A stretch of 64,000 nt of DNA from Hyperoplus lanceolatus (lineage: Eukaryota > Chordata > Actinopteri > Uranoscopiformes > Ammodytidae): contig CM049396.1 of assembly GCA_026929865.2 (NCBI GenBank), forward strand, positions 28,564,001 to 28,628,000, written 5' to 3'. This document shows, piece after piece, positions 1 to 14,013 of this stretch. The position numbers were made by a program, and so were the translations under genes. How positions within the stretch are numbered: the stretch's first letter is position 1; every line of letters begins with the position of its first letter. Below the pieces are notes generated by a model. It had not been told where the DNA came from. It made no database searches and was given only the letters and a program-made list of their open reading frames with translations.

Positions 1-387
<387 letters not shown>

Positions 388-430
388 TAAAGCATCTGGA
401 AACCTGGGTTAAAATAGTAGACATCAATAT

Positions 431-432
431 TA

Positions 433-483
<51 letters not shown>
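431..483. repeat. (AT)n microsatellite
   Basis: About 53 bases of almost pure AT dinucleotide follow closely after the first donor site. It is self-complementary and could form a cruciform or hairpin. Confidence 0.9.
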
Positions 484-488
<5 letters not shown>

Positions 489-574
489 AAATCAAAATTG
501 GGTGTCTCAATTAGGTTTAACAAAAATCTGATTGAATATAAATGTTCATAAATATTATAAAACATAGTTTTAAA

Positions 575-860
575 AAAACTGCTTTTTTACTGTCTAGATT
601 GTGGCTGTATCAAACGGTCTCCATGGCAACAGTCGTTGTTTTATACAGTGTTCAGGGACAGGACAGCTGTGATTGGTTCAAAATACTTACTGTGTAATAA
701 GAACCAGAGCATAGCCCTCCTCATCTAAACTGTCTGTAAAGTGTCAATATATTTCATTTGGATTGACACTTGTGCATCATTCTTTGCATACTGTCATGCA
801 ACTAAACCCCTAGATTGCATAGTTAGAAGGATTTTGTGGATTTGGGTTTACAGGGGCTTT
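575..860. repeat. Dispersed repeat, copy A (uninterrupted)
   Basis: This segment shares several blocks, in the same order, with sequence around 27.8-28.85 kb. Shared blocks include GTGATTGGTTCAAAATACTT, a CATAAGAAC-like block with AGAGCATAGCC, CATGCAACTAA, and AGAAGGATTTTGTGGATTTG. Copy A is continuous, whereas the second copy is split by an insertion. The boundaries are approximate because I could not define terminal repeats. It is probably an old non-autonomous element of unknown class. Confidence 0.6.
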
Positions 861-2361
861 AAAGTGTTTTAAACGTTACAAATCATCCCTCAACCACACT
901 GATATTGATTGCACATGCAAATATAGCAGAAGTCCAGTTCCATTCATCAAAACATGAAACACACACTATAGCTGTTTCTCATTACGGGGACCTTTTATAT
1001 TCCTATCTTCTTTATGGGCTTCCTTTGTATCATCTATAAAACCTTTGAAGAGTAAATAACCCAACATCCAGCGCATACTCTGGGCTATTTACAGTCTGCC
1101 CAGATCAATACCAACACTCTTCAAAGAAGTGGTTCTTCTTTCTCATTTTCGTCTGGGCCTGTCAAACCGAGACACTGAAACCCTTCTCTCCGCCTGCTGC
1201 TGCAGCTGCTGCTACACTCACACAACGCTTTCATAATTGATCACAAGTGAAGGGCCTCTTACATAAGGCATTTGTATTATTCAGTTACACTAAAATGGCT
1301 TCTGCCAAGCAGGTCGGCACTAAAAGCCTAATGACAACTCAATGAGAATGAAAAAGTGCTGCAAGCTGGTTTAAACTGGTAACTGATCGGTGTGTGTATA
1401 ACATGTATTTATGTTTCAACACAGGATCAGAGACATGCACTGACTCAAAAGCATTTGGTCTACCTTATAAGTTATTTGAAATGGCTTAGCTAATAGTGAA
1501 TACTTTGACACCAGTCCACCCATACTGTTAGTATTTGGAGAAGCACTTTATTGTATTCAGAAATGCTACAACATCTCGGCCTTTCTATTCCTCTGTCTCT
1601 CTGTCATCATTCTCAAATCAATATTTCACAGTGAGGATCGGGTTAAGAAGACAGAAAGAGGTTGGGGTTAGCCGAGTTTGTAGTGGAATAGAGCAGTGGG
1701 GGGGTAGTGAAAGGCATACATTAATAGTAATGAAAAAGAAGATGGAGAAAGTAGGGAGTGATTGCTTTCTACTTTTTTCCTCAGTGACTTTTGTCAGACA
1801 GCAGACAGAGAGTTGGTTTGGGGGAACCAAGAGAGCTCAGGGTAGTTGGTGAGATGTCAGCTCTGATGCATGTGCGTTGTGGTATGCAGACGACATAATG
1901 CGGTTTCTTTTATTATTAGCTTTTTTGCTGCCGATAGACTCTCATGCATATAGAATGACAACCACTGTATTAGGTATTTGGTGCTTTAAATACAAGGGAA
2001 ATAGTACCGGTAGTCTAAGAGGGTGGAGGAGCACATTGGATATGGATTTGAACTGGATTATTGATTTGAAAAAAGAAAAAAGAAAAATTGACAGGGGAGA
2101 GTACAGAAAACTTTAGTTTGACACATGCTCTTATTTCTTTGCAGAGAACAACTTTGCCCTCCTTTTGCCAACGCTTGCATTTTGTTCTGTCGTTTTTCTG
2201 ATCACTTTTTTCTCAGAGACTCTGGCTTGGCTGGCTGTTTGCTGCCACTGAATTAACCCTTGACCTTCTGATCTTCTTTTTCTACTTCCTATACCCCTTT
2301 CCCTTATCTTCCTTCCCCCTCAAACACACACACACACAACACACACACATATATACATTGA

Positions 2362-2604
<243 letters not shown>

Positions 2605-3143
2605 TAGAGAGGGACGGTTAAGAACTCTTATCAATCATGATTTTATTCATCTAATACTCTTTATTTTCTTGATGAGCTATAGTTGTACCCAACACTCTCA
2701 GGGGTTTGAAAAAGTTGCATTCAAGGGTCATTGCAATAGTGTGGGATATTGCTATCCAGCACATTCTGAAAATCCCATGCAGTCAGTAGCCTTCAGCCAA
2801 AGCCTAATATCCAGCCACACTACTTAATATGCAGTTTATAATCTGTTCTCCAAGCAGGAGTGCATATTTTTAAGAGTGGCTTTGCCCACTGGCACACTAA
2901 GGAATGTCAAACAATACAATCAACTATTATTAGTATTATTGCATAGTCTTGAGTTTATTTGAGGTCACTTTCCCCAGTGGTTAATAAGTATGCCTGTGGT
3001 GTTATATAGAGCATTTCCTTTCTTCACTTGCTTTAAAAGTGACTGGAACACCCCGCAGTGTTGACAGAACTGCTTCTTTGGGGATATTTGGGAACTTTCC
3101 CAGCCTCTGCATTTCTGCCTTTCGGCATGCCCGCACTTTTAAA

Positions 3144-3260
<117 letters not shown>

Positions 3261-3566
3261 ATGCAGAACTTGGTCTTTGTTGGTCGGTATGTTATTTGGC
3301 AAAGTGGTTTTAAGGGAAAAGTTTGTACACAGTATGTTGTGCTTTGCAGATGAGCGCTTTCGCTACTCTGTACTGACAGATCACCCTGGCATGCTACAAA
3401 TACTGTTTAATTAAGTGTGTGTGTGCGAGTGTGCGAGGAAGGCGATTCTCCTAGTCAACCTGCGCACTGCTAGAAATTGGAGCTATTTGTCCGCAGCTCT
3501 TTGCTTTTCCGGCTCACTTCTTATGGATGGAGATGTGTGTTTTTCCCTCTCAGAGCAGTTGATGAG

Positions 3567-4146
3567 TAGCCTGGCATTCCCAGACCTGTCACTAGGCGCT
3601 GGCAAATTAAATTTGCTGCGCCTGTTGGTCTGGCCACGCTCCGTTGAAGCTTTATCAAGAAGACCAGAAATCTGGGTCTCACGTTTCAATTGGTTCTATC
3701 TAATATGGGCGCGCCAGAGCCCTTTATATGGTACTCTGGGGAGGACGTAACCGGATGACGACAGTGACGTGCATGCGACGTCGAAGCCGTGATAGTAAAC
3801 ATCAAAGATGGCTGCGGATATGTTGTGTGAGTTTGAGACTGCTTTGGCCTCGACCCATAACGATTTGGAAGACGGCACTCAAATCTTTCATTAGCAAGTA
3901 AGTGGAATGTTCTGTTTTGCCGACCGACAACGGCAAACGTTTAATTTAACAGTTTAACAGCTCTTCGCTAAACGAACGGGGCTTACGTCACCTCGTGCAT
4001 CGCTCTGATTGGTTGTAGTGCTATCCAACTGCGTGCAGTGGCATTTGAAATGCACAAGTAGGAGCCGCCCCTTGAGTTGGAAATTACTGTTGATCGTGGC
4101 CAGACCCTCTATCGTTCAAGATATCAGGGTATGGATTTCCAGGGTA
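3567..4146. mobile_element. 580-bp non-autonomous DNA transposon with 9-bp target duplication
   Basis: The direct repeat GTTGATGAG lies at 3558-3566 and at 4147-4155, exactly flanking this segment. The ends are imperfect inverted repeats: TAGCCTGGCATTCC at the left, and TACCCTGGAAATCC as the complement of the right end. A second inverted pair lies inside: GGTCTGGCCACG at 3627-3638 and CGTGGCCAGACC at 4095-4106. No transposase frame is visible, so it must have been moved by another element. A duplication of 8-9 bp would fit hAT-like or Mutator-like superfamilies, and I cannot choose between them. The interior carries CpG-rich sequence unlike its surroundings. Confidence 0.85.
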
Positions 4147-6112
4147 GTTGATGAGAACAGTGAGTCAAAATTGCTCTGCCAAAGAGACACGGACAGCAGG
4201 ATAGAAGGCGTCAGAAAGAAATAAGTGGATGTGCTTTATCACTAAAGCTCTGGTTTGTGTTCATGTGCATGTGTCAAAAAAACTAACGCTGTCTGACACG
4301 GACACAAAGAGAGAGTGACAGGTATGGATTGTGGCTGGGGCTCGTCTTCCTAAGTTGTGTCTCTTGAGTGACTGTTCTCTCTTTGTCTGCGTTTACACTA
4401 GACTGAGCATGCCTGCGCCGATCAATTCCGTCTGAACTTTCTGACATAAATAAACACCATCGCGAGAGGTTTCTCAAAGGTGGAGTCGGGTTCAGGCTCC
4501 TTTACCATTGAGCTCACCTCTCTCCTCTGTGTGGGAACGCAGACGAAGTTTAGTTTTGACTGATGCTCAATACATCAGCAATGACAAGGGGAAACGCATA
4601 CGCAGGCACAAGCAGCTAATGCTTTCATTGAAGCTATTGCCTCTAACTTGTAGACTACAGGTTCAAACCAAGCACACACCTCTTTTGCTTCTTACTGTGT
4701 AGAAGGAACGGGACGTGCCTAAGGTGATGTATATATTTTTTTTAGCAAAACCTTGGGTTTATTTTATAGGACAGACCTCCCACTTCTATTATATCTTATC
4801 TCTCGTTCTCCCATCTCGGCCCGTTTAGGGTAGGAGGGCACATTGCGAGGGCCGCTGACAAATTACAGCTTGGTGCTTTTTCTCTGCACCTTGTTTTTTT
4901 AAGTCAGATGGGGGGAATAGACAATGTGTTGCAAGCAAAACAGAAAGACATTAGATAAATAGAGCTTATTCGATTCATTTCCAGACCCAAAACAGTCGAA
5001 GGAGAGCTCAATGGAGAGACATCAGAATGGAGGGGGAGGCTAATACACATGAACAAATGGAGAAGGCTAATAGGGTTGATTGGGCCAAGTGTGAGGCTGC
5101 AGAATTGATACATGAGCACCATAGAATCATATGATTGTAACACGGTTTGTGTTACATGCCAAAAGATGAATGTGCTTTCAACCACATGCTGAGGACAGAG
5201 TTCATCTGGCCCCGCCCACCCTGTAGCTTGATTGGTTGACTGTTTGTTTACGAATTAAGCCAACAGACTCCAAGGAGCCTGGTGGAGGTTGAGTGAGATG
5301 GATAGATGAGAGGGAAGGCGACCGTGAGAGGAATAGCGATGTCTTAGTAGAAGAGAGTTGTAATCAAAAAGGATACTTGTAAATGGCCAAGAAAGATAAG
5401 GTTGTTAAAGAGAATAATGGTTTCTTTATGCAGCATGAGTGGTGTAATGATGGTCTATGTTTGTCCTTAGAGCCCATCTTGATTCATTGATATAACTAAA
5501 GCAGGAGCTTTATTGTCCCCAGAGGCTGCAAGTATATATCTGTTTGACTATTCACCAACAGACAGAGGGAGTTTGCGCTGAGATGTGCACCCTGAAAAAT
5601 ACACTCATTTTGACCAAATGATTGACAGCACAAATGTAATGTAATGCGGTATAGTTCTGGATCTCGGCTGAGTTTTGAAGGGAATCCCAGAGGCTTGTGG
5701 TGCTGGCGGTGGGCCCCTGTGGGTCAGCTAACGTTTGTAGTCGGCAGCTGCTGAGTCTACACCACAGTTCACACACACAGAGAAATGAAAATGTTCCATG
5801 TGTGGAAATTGGATTTAATTGCATCCCACCGAGTCTTCCAGGACACCAGAGACACTTCCATCGGAGTGTTTTTTTAATTGGAGGATGTTTGGAAGAATCT
5901 AATCTCTACGAAATTTCAAAATGCCTGTATTTTGGTCTGTCAATCAATCGATCGATATTGCTCAAAGCAGTGCTGTGCCTTCAGTACAGCCTCACTGAGC
6001 TGCTAGCAAGACCATAGACTGTCTGTCTTGTTTCTGTAACGACATTAACATGCAGAGTGTGCCATCACACACACAATGTATCAATCAACAATTAAAATGC
6101 TGATTAAAATAA

Positions 6113-6235
<123 letters not shown>

Positions 6236-6333
6236 TAAGAGGCACACTGATCAATGTTGCATTTCATTCCTGACACGGGTTCAGTCTTATTTAATTTTTC
6301 ACAACGGCTCGGCTGGCTATCTTTCTGTCTCAG

Positions 6334-6421
6334 GAACAACACCAAACCAAAACAGGAATCCTATGAATTCCAATCCCCACAAGGACCTCCTCCCCAACCC
6401 CCGCCACAGATCTCACCTCAG
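6334..6421 (+). CDS. magi1: magi1 exon, Pro/Gln-rich linker
   Basis: The reading frame completes an Arg codon across the 99-bp intron (AG plus G) and continues NNTKPKQESYEFQSPQG, then a proline-rich stretch (PPPQPPPQISPQ). NNTKPKQES corresponds to the NTTKPKQES segment I recall for mammalian MAGI1. The 88-bp exon returns to phase 0 and ends at a GTAAGG donor. The proline-rich part could bind SH3 or WW domains, but that is inference. Confidence 0.92.
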
Positions 6422-6871
6422 GTAAGGAAGGACACTCCAGCCATCCATTCACTTGTCGCTTCCTTCATACTGCACATGCATCCATTTCATCTGTCCGTCA
6501 AACAGCCCGATTATCCTAGGCTCCAAACCTTCAGCCCCCTGCCCACATCTACATTAGTCTTACCCAAACAACCATTCATCCTCTGTCCATTCACGCAACA
6601 ACCGGTCCACCCACACAACTTTCCCAAGGACAAACAAAGTGCATTTATCTTTTTTCTTTATTTTCCACTTTAGCTTTACCTGCTGGCGTTATCAGTGGCC
6701 ATGCATTAAGGAAAGCCTGTTTGCTTTCAGAGCAACCCCCTCACTCCAATGTGTTTCACTGCTGAATTAATCTGGTGGTGTGGAGATGGCTCTCAGAGAT
6801 AGCATTGATCCCTCAGCAGAGGAGATTAGGAGGGTGTGAAGACAGGAGCTGCTATGTCCTTGTGATGCCGA

Positions 6872-6897
6872 CCTCTCTCTCTCTCCCTCTCTCTTTC

Positions 6898-6930
<33 letters not shown>

Positions 6931-6934
6931 TTCT
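6872..6934. repeat. (CT)n microsatellite
   Basis: A pyrimidine-only CT-rich tract with a few interruptions, inside a magi1 intron. Confidence 0.9.
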
Positions 6935-7107
6935 TCAATAATAATTCAGCATCCTTACACCTGAGCATATGCTTGTGTGTGTATACACACACACACACAC
7001 TGGGATGCCTATTAAATCGGTGTTACTTTCCTGAAGGTGGCATTTGTCCCAGGAACCTGAAATAGGAGCCCACTTCAAAGGACACACACACACTTTTAAT
7101 TATCTGA

Positions 7108-7473
<366 letters not shown>

Positions 7474-7896
7474 TGAACCAACTGGAATTAACACACCAGA
7501 AACCATCCAATGTTTCCAGATAAACAAGTAGCAGATTCTCTTTTTTTGTGAGGAGTTTGGATTCGGAAGAGTTCTATTGTTAAATGGGACCTCCACTGGT
7601 TTTAAACATGCAGTTCAGTTTACTTAGTTTGAGAAAAGTCCAGAAATGATAAACATCAAGGTTATCTCAGTTTGGGCTTGGAGAATACAAATGTATGATG
7701 TATAGCCTGTTATACAAACTGAGGCTGTGGGGTAAGATGAAAAAAGCTATTGAGTTGCAAAGTGTGAATTGTAGGATCCAGCCCTCTTGCTTGACTCATA
7801 CTAAAGTGTAAGATGGTAAATCTCAGCCTCAGCCACATTTCTAAATGTGATCTGTAGTTTGCTGGATTGTACAAGGGAGCAGGGGAGGAGTACTTA

Positions 7897-8937
7897 GACC
7901 CCGTTTCCACTTGGCATTAACATCTGACTTTTGTAATCGGATCACATGAATAAAGCTTAAACTACAGGTGAAAACACTCTCAAGACGCATTGAGATCGGA
8001 TCACAAAAACCACATTCGGAGGTGGTTTACGTTGCTTGTGTCCGATGTGTCCGCATTCATTTGATAGTGGAAACACTAATGTTACTCTTGTCCACTTTAG
8101 GGACCTCCTACTCAACTGCCGCCCCCTGCCTGAGCGGAAATACGTTAAAAGTGCATCACTGGTGTTCATGCAGCTTTTATAGAAGCCTCATGAACATTAG
8201 TTGCATCCACCAGTATTGCAAATGACAAGCTTTCTGTCCTCTGGTTTCATTTCACTGCGTAAATCTCAAAACACGGAGAGCTGCAAGGCAACGACTTCCT
8301 GTTCTTATCCGCTTAAAAATAAAAGTCAACTCGCGTTTGGCTAGTAACAGGCTTTTAATGTGAAGGCGCACAGGAAATATTCTGTTCGCACGTAAAGTAA
8401 CTTAACTGCATAAAGCCGTGTACTGGTGAAGAGTGTATCAGACGTTAGAAAAGCCGCCCGGCAAACACACATCTTTCACCAGCCAAAGTGACGTAATAAC
8501 TAACTCGTAACTCGCCTAAGAGTTTTTACTTTTATATACTATATGATATTTCCCGCATTTGGTGAGTGTTAATGTAGAGCCCTCTAAGCAGTGTTGTGCA
8601 TCGCTCCTCCTTGTCTAAATGAGACAGTAGCCTATCTCTTCAACCTAGACTTGTAATTATCTTCGCATGTAATGCATTTTAATAGCAAATGCGATTAAAA
8701 CTGTGGCACTGTACAGCCCTGTATATTTACTTGTTTGAACCCCACCGGTTAAAAACAGCAATGCAAACGGAAATGATGTACGTGTTGATTTACATACAGA
8801 GCGGGTAAATGGAATCGGATCACAAATAGATAAAGAAGTCACATTTGAAAATACAAGTGGGAACACACGGACTGAGAGCTGGCCACTTGTAACCAGATTC
8901 AAAAAGTCAGATGTTAATCCCAGGTGGAAACAGGGTC
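7897..8937. mobile_element. 1.04-kb non-autonomous DNA transposon, Harbinger-like by target site
   Basis: The left end reads GACCCCGTTTCCAC and the complement of the right end reads GACCCTGTTTCCAC, 13 of 14 identical. Homology extends inward: AACATCTGACTTTT near the left end pairs with AAAAAGTCAGATGTTAA near the right, and an ATCGGATCACA block occurs at both sides. The element is flanked by TTA at 7894-7896 and 8938-8940. A 3-bp TTA or TAA duplication is typical of PIF/Harbinger elements, so I favour that class. No transposase frame is present. Confidence 0.8.
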
Positions 8938-10152
8938 TTAGACTCCAATTTCACAATGTTTATGAGCTGAGTGGGAGATAACGCATAGCAAGATCAATAG
9001 TAATATGAGCCACTTTTGCTCTTTCTTTTTTGCTTTGTAGCCGTGCATCTATCAGATAATATGTCTTGGTTTTAAATGCTTTGTTTAATTCAAGAAATTG
9101 GAGTATTTTCCTTACTCATAATTCATATTAAATCCTCAGTTTATCTAAAAAAATGACCATACAATAAGTGGTGAGGTATAGGTTTCATTTAAATATGCTG
9201 TACATATCTGCCCTTACGGCACAACAACATGTCACACAAAGATTAGATTTGCAGCATGGTGATTCTACTATGATAATCCCCACTTTCGGATGCACTCTGA
9301 GCCGGTTGACTGTGTTGATTAACAAGGGGACTGATGATACTGTCTGATAGAATTAACAGTCATCAGAATACTGTTATCTATCGACATCATTAGTTTGCTT
9401 AATGTACTATCACTGCAAGCTGTGATTCACTGAATATAAACATGGTTGCCTTGGGCATGTGAGCAATGACTGTGTGAGTTCAATCTCGAAACACAAGGCA
9501 CACAAACATCGCAGCATCAGAGAGCATTACCCGCTCACAGATTATGTGCATTTTAATTAACGTTTCTCCGCGATCTTGTAAAGTGCGATCCATACATTCT
9601 ACAGAAGCTGTCATGAAAGTGTAATATTTAACCTTTACTTTGATTAATTGCACAGACCTGTAGCACTCCCTCTTGGCTTCTTGTTGATTATTCAATGCGA
9701 GACTAATTGAGTCTGCGCAATGTGTTTGCATGTGAGAACTGTTGGCAGATGAAGAGTGTGAGAGCTATAGGGGAGTTTTTGACATAATATGTAAGTGCGC
9801 TTGCAGTTAGGAAGTGTGTGGGAGTGCAATGTATTGGCACATTTGTACATGTATATATGAATACGGTTGGCCCCGTGCTTGTGCACCTTATTAGCTGAGA
9901 TATTAATAGTAGCAGCTCTGTGAGGCAGAGAGAGGTGTCAGCTAGAGATCCATACTCTGCCAGAGAGGAATTCCCTCGGTGCAGACAGCACTGACGGATA
10001 TCTCCGGGCGTGGAGGCAAAGGATGGGGAAGCAAAGAGTGCTCCTGTTTTCCCCCCTCTCTCCTCTCTCTCTCTCATTCCCTCTCTCAGCGTCTCAGTTG
10101 CTGGTTTTCGACACAATTTGCCCTCCCTGGGAACTTTATATATGTGCTTCAT

Positions 10153-10632
10153 TTCCACTGAGCAGCACAGTTTGGTCTGGCACGGCACGGTAACCCTATC
10201 TGTCTTGCGTTTCCACTGCTGGTACCCTTACTTAAGCGGTATTAACAGTCTATGGTTCAGAGCCGTAGAACTGTGCTGGCAGCATCAGCTACATAACTAT
10301 CATGACATTGTAGCAGTGGGTCACAGTGTAGCCTGATGATAAATTTAAGGAAAAGTAAAGGGAAAAACGCAGCACAATAAACAAAGAGCTACGAGCCGAC
10401 ATTTTTCTCTAAACACAAGTCTCTTCACTCTTGCCAGGGTTGACTACACACTGCGGTTTATCTCTTTTGTGACATTCAGGGACGTCTTGGTACCCAAACA
10501 AACAGGTTATATAAATAGGTGCGGCTCGGCTCGCTTATTTTGGTACCCTTTCCAACTTCTGACAGTGGAAATGTAAATAAACACGTGGCCTGGCCGAGCT
10601 GCACCAAACCAAACCACATCCCTCAGTGGCAA
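10153..10632. mobile_element. Decayed inverted-repeat element (candidate)
   Basis: TTTCCACTGAG at the left and the complement TTGCCACTGAG at the right are followed inward by related GTTTGGT(C/T)TGG blocks. A second, inner inverted pair contains TTTCCACTG and GGTACC. No target duplication is clear. It looks like one or two old nested non-autonomous transposons. Confidence 0.45.
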
Positions 10633-10866
10633 CTAGACTATAGAAAAAAATGTTGCTGCTGTGTTGTTTCAACTTTACAGTATTGGATATTTAAATAATC
10701 CTCAATCTGTCCTCCCTTTCCCTTCCCTTCTGCTGTCACCGTGTCCCTTTGAACCTTCAATGCCTCTCATCTTTCCTCTTGTGTACTTGCTTCATCACTG
10801 TCACTTGTGTCCCCACATTCTATCTTGCTCTCTTCTTTCCCTCCTTTATTCACCTGTCCCTCTGTC

Positions 10867-10899
10867 TTTCTTCTTCTTCTTCTTCTTCTTCTTCTTCTT
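10867..10899. repeat. (TTC)n microsatellite in polypyrimidine region
   Basis: About eleven TTC units lie in a long C/T-rich stretch leading to the acceptor at 10962. In the + strand transcript this is an unusually long polypyrimidine tract. Confidence 0.92.
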
Positions 10900-10962
10900 T
10901 CTCGTTCTCTTACTTCTCCTCCTTTTCCTCTCCTTCCCAATCTTACCCTTCCTTTCCCGTAG

Positions 10963-11151
<189 letters not shown>

Positions 11152-12740
11152 GCCGGGGGGAGAACGCCCAGTGGACGGTGGTGGTGGTGGGGTTGAAAAG
11201 GGGGGAAAAGAACTACATTACCCTTCACCAGATCCCTGGGACAAACCCCACCAGGGAGAGAGAGGGGGAGATGGAGCTCCATTCGTCTCGTGGTGTCTTT
11301 CTGGTGGAGGTCACTCTTTGGGCTTTTGGGATTTTTTTGGGGGAGGGGGGAAGTTGGGGCAGGGGTGGAGGCTGCTCCTATGGGTGCTACTGCCTCCTCC
11401 TGCTGTCACCTGCCTTGAGTTTCCATGTCATCCCACTGTCACTTTTTCACCTTCTGGTCACTGAGCAAACTGCACTCTGCTGGGACTTTTTACAGAACAG
11501 GTGGTGGGTCTGATTCCAGTGCTTCATGCTAAACAGAAACTGTTTACAGGGTTTGAATGAGTAGTTGAAAATCAATGTGTCTTGCGAGTAAGAAGTATTA
11601 TTGAGGGCTCTGAAATCCTCATTGAAACACTAATGTAGCGTTAAGAGGAAAAAAAGAAAAACCTGATCCGTTGCGCCCCATGATAAAATGGGCACACATG
11701 ATCGCAGCTTTGGTTAGGAAGTGACACAAACATATTTATGATATTTATTGAAGGTGAATGTAAGCTACTGAACTCTTTAAAGTGAGACCTGTATTGAGAA
11801 TAAAAAGGCACTGCGATGCTTTTTTTTTTGCCGATTCATAGAGAAAATCTCACTATACTGTGCTTGACATTACTCACTAAATCCATGGATTTTATTTGCA
11901 CCCACTGTTAATGTCATTGAAAAGCTGTGACGATAGGAACTCCACCCATCCCCCATTGAAAACTGAAAAAAGAGTCGCTCCGGCTATATAGACCTTTTGT
12001 ACAGTGATGAAAAGAATAGAGGCAAGTATTTTTGTTTCCATGTACAGAGCCATGAATCAAAGCCACATATTAATGGAAAAAAGTCTATTGCTGCATGAAC
12101 TTGTCAAAAGTGTAAATTGGATTTCTTTTTTGTCCCTTCTATCGTCTATTTTCCATAATATTTATGGAACGTTTTTTATTATTTTTTATTGTATTGACCA
12201 GTTTTGATTGATAGTCACGAGTCATCCTAAATGTTTTCTTTTTTCTTTTTGTTACTTTAATTTTTGATTGGAGATTGCATTTGCCTGTCTTGAAAAGTTC
12301 ATCGATTATAATTTTATGTGCGCTACGAATGTGCTGTCTTAACCTGCACCGATATGACATCATGTGAACTTGTATATTTTGGATCATTGTTTATACTTTT
12401 TAGTTGCCACAACCTGTGACAGTCTCGCCAGTGTTTCTTTTTCATTTCTGTCAGCAATGTAAAACGGCTTCATATGCTTTTATTGTTGGTGTGCCAGTCT
12501 CACTGTTTTTTATTTTATTTTTTTGGGTTGGGGGTGTCTTGGTTTTTCTGCTGCTTCTATGTCCACATGTTTAGGTGTGTGTGGGTTAGTGTGTCAGAGT
12601 GTTGCACTTGGTTCCGGGGGGCTTTTTTTTCTCTGTAACTGAAGGTTTCCACTAAAAGGTTTAGGGCAAATTCCTGGACTGTCTCTTTATTCTGAATGAC
12701 TCTATGATCAAATAAACACTTTTTTTTTCATTGAAAAAAA
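11152..12740 (+). other. magi1: Probable 3' UTR of the short magi1 isoform
   Basis: After the read-through stop come about 1.6 kb without coding signal. It is G-rich at first and then increasingly AT-rich with T runs, as in many 3' UTRs. It ends with AATAAA at 12711 followed by T-rich sequence. In the long isoform this whole stretch is intron. The extent is inferred from the poly(A) signal. Confidence 0.6.
12711..12716 (+). terminator. magi1: Poly(A) signal for short magi1 isoform
   Basis: A canonical AATAAA followed within 5 bases by a run of nine Ts, an arrangement that fits cleavage around 12.73-12.75 kb. It lies about 1.56 kb after the short-isoform stop and upstream of the cassette and terminal exons. 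Confidence 0.55.
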
Positions 12741-12877
12741 TCAAACACAATAATTCTCCTTGTTCTTCCTTCAAGTTGGGTGTGAGCGATCTTAATCCTG
12801 TGCTCTTCTCTTCTTTTCTGTGTTTTTTTGTATATTCCCTTCTTCCTATATTGCGCTGGGCTCTTGTCTTCCTTCAG

Positions 12878-12954
12878 GGATCGCTCCCATTCTCACTGCA
12901 TGTATGAGAAATGACAAGATGGGGGAGGCCTCTGCCCTCCAAAATCAGACCACG
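12878..12954 (+). CDS. magi1: magi1 frame-switching cassette exon (candidate)
   Basis: A pyrimidine-rich acceptor (CTTCCTTCAG) is followed by 77 bp open in the frame set by phase-1 entry from 11101, and then by a GT donor (GTTTGT). The peptide includes TACMRNDKMGEA and ends NQTT. From memory, a mammalian MAGI1 isoform has a related ACMRNEKLGEA and NQTTT peptide. At 77 bp it is not a multiple of three, so inclusion shifts the terminal exon to another frame with stop at 14071-14073. Alternatively it could read on as a terminal exon to a stop before 13050. The donor is weak. Confidence 0.6.
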
Positions 12955-14013
12955 GTTTGTAACTGCCCTGCCATGTCGTCTGGTACTCTCTCTCACTTTC
13001 TGTCCCTCTCCTTCGTCAGTCTCTCTCTCTCTCTTTCTCCATTCTAATCTCTGTGTTGTGTGGCCTCGTCTCATCCATGCCCGTGCTCTACTCCATGCAT
13101 AGAAATCCATTCACTCAAAATGCACTGCCAATACCGCCACTTGCCAAAGCTGCTGTTGTGACTACGTCATGCATTTGTCTGCACCAGTAACACTTACTGT
13201 AACCATGGGCCTCCAAATGTGGAATAAGTGTTGGATATAGATATTCACACTAGTTAAGAAGACCTTGAGAACAAATGCTATTTGTTATTGGTGGGCTAGT
13301 TGTCTGCTGTTGTATTCCTGCAGTTTATTATCTTTACTTCAAATGAAGATCTAAAGAGGTTTTTCACAAATAGAATTCAGTAGGCCTAATAGAGATTATT
13401 GTGGTAGCTGCTTAGGTATATGATTTAGTGAGGTTAACTAGATGATATTCCACAAGGTAATACATTTATAATGGCTATAAAAGTTGAAGTAATATGCTCC
13501 CTAAGCCTGTTACTGCAAGACAGCACATTTAATTAGCTATCATCTCGAGCGGTGTATTTGTTTTAAACATTAAAAGCGCCTAAGGCATCATGACAGTGCT
13601 TGAAAGAGCATGGCTAAGTACAATAAAGTAGCGTCATCGACATGCAGCTCGTTAGCACCGACTGTACCCGGCTTCCAGTCCAGCAATCCCACCAATACAA
13701 CAGAAGTGAGCCCAGGTACATCTGGGAACAGGTTTGTTTTCGGGTAACAGTTCTCTCCAAGTAATCGTCGCTTTTGTGTCACCGTCTTTGATTCTCATAC
13801 GTGAGCTATTTTTCAGTTTTTCCATTGGCTGTGTCTGTGCCATCCAACAATTAGCCATCTTTGCTGGCATTAACATCAGAATGGCTTCCATTGAAAATGT
13901 TCTCGGCTGTCTTGATTAATTCAGCATGGGTAATGTAAACAGACAGGATCTGTTTGGAGTCTAGATGCATGTTTGATCCCCTTTGCCCTCGTCTGTATGT
14001 CACCCTCTTGCAG
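12955..14013 (+). other. magi1: magi1 intron before terminal exon
   Basis: About 1.06 kb of non-coding sequence with a CT-rich stretch near 13010-13040. It has a 3' end CACCCTCTTGCAG that makes a good acceptor. A segment around 13590-13910 is relatively GC-rich and may be an old repeat, but no terminal repeats could be defined. Confidence 0.75.

Noticed and set aside
4650..4670. GGTTCAAACC, a possible tRNA or SINE B box
   Set aside because: No A box at the right distance and no cloverleaf could be drawn.
13983..14013. ATG at 13983 as the start of a separate 442-residue Arg/Ser-rich protein
   Set aside because: The ATG is upstream of a good acceptor at 14013, and the exon from 14014 joins in phase to the preceding magi1 PDZ exon with the expected EY-D junction and a DLSI end. 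It is an intron-extended frame, not a gene.
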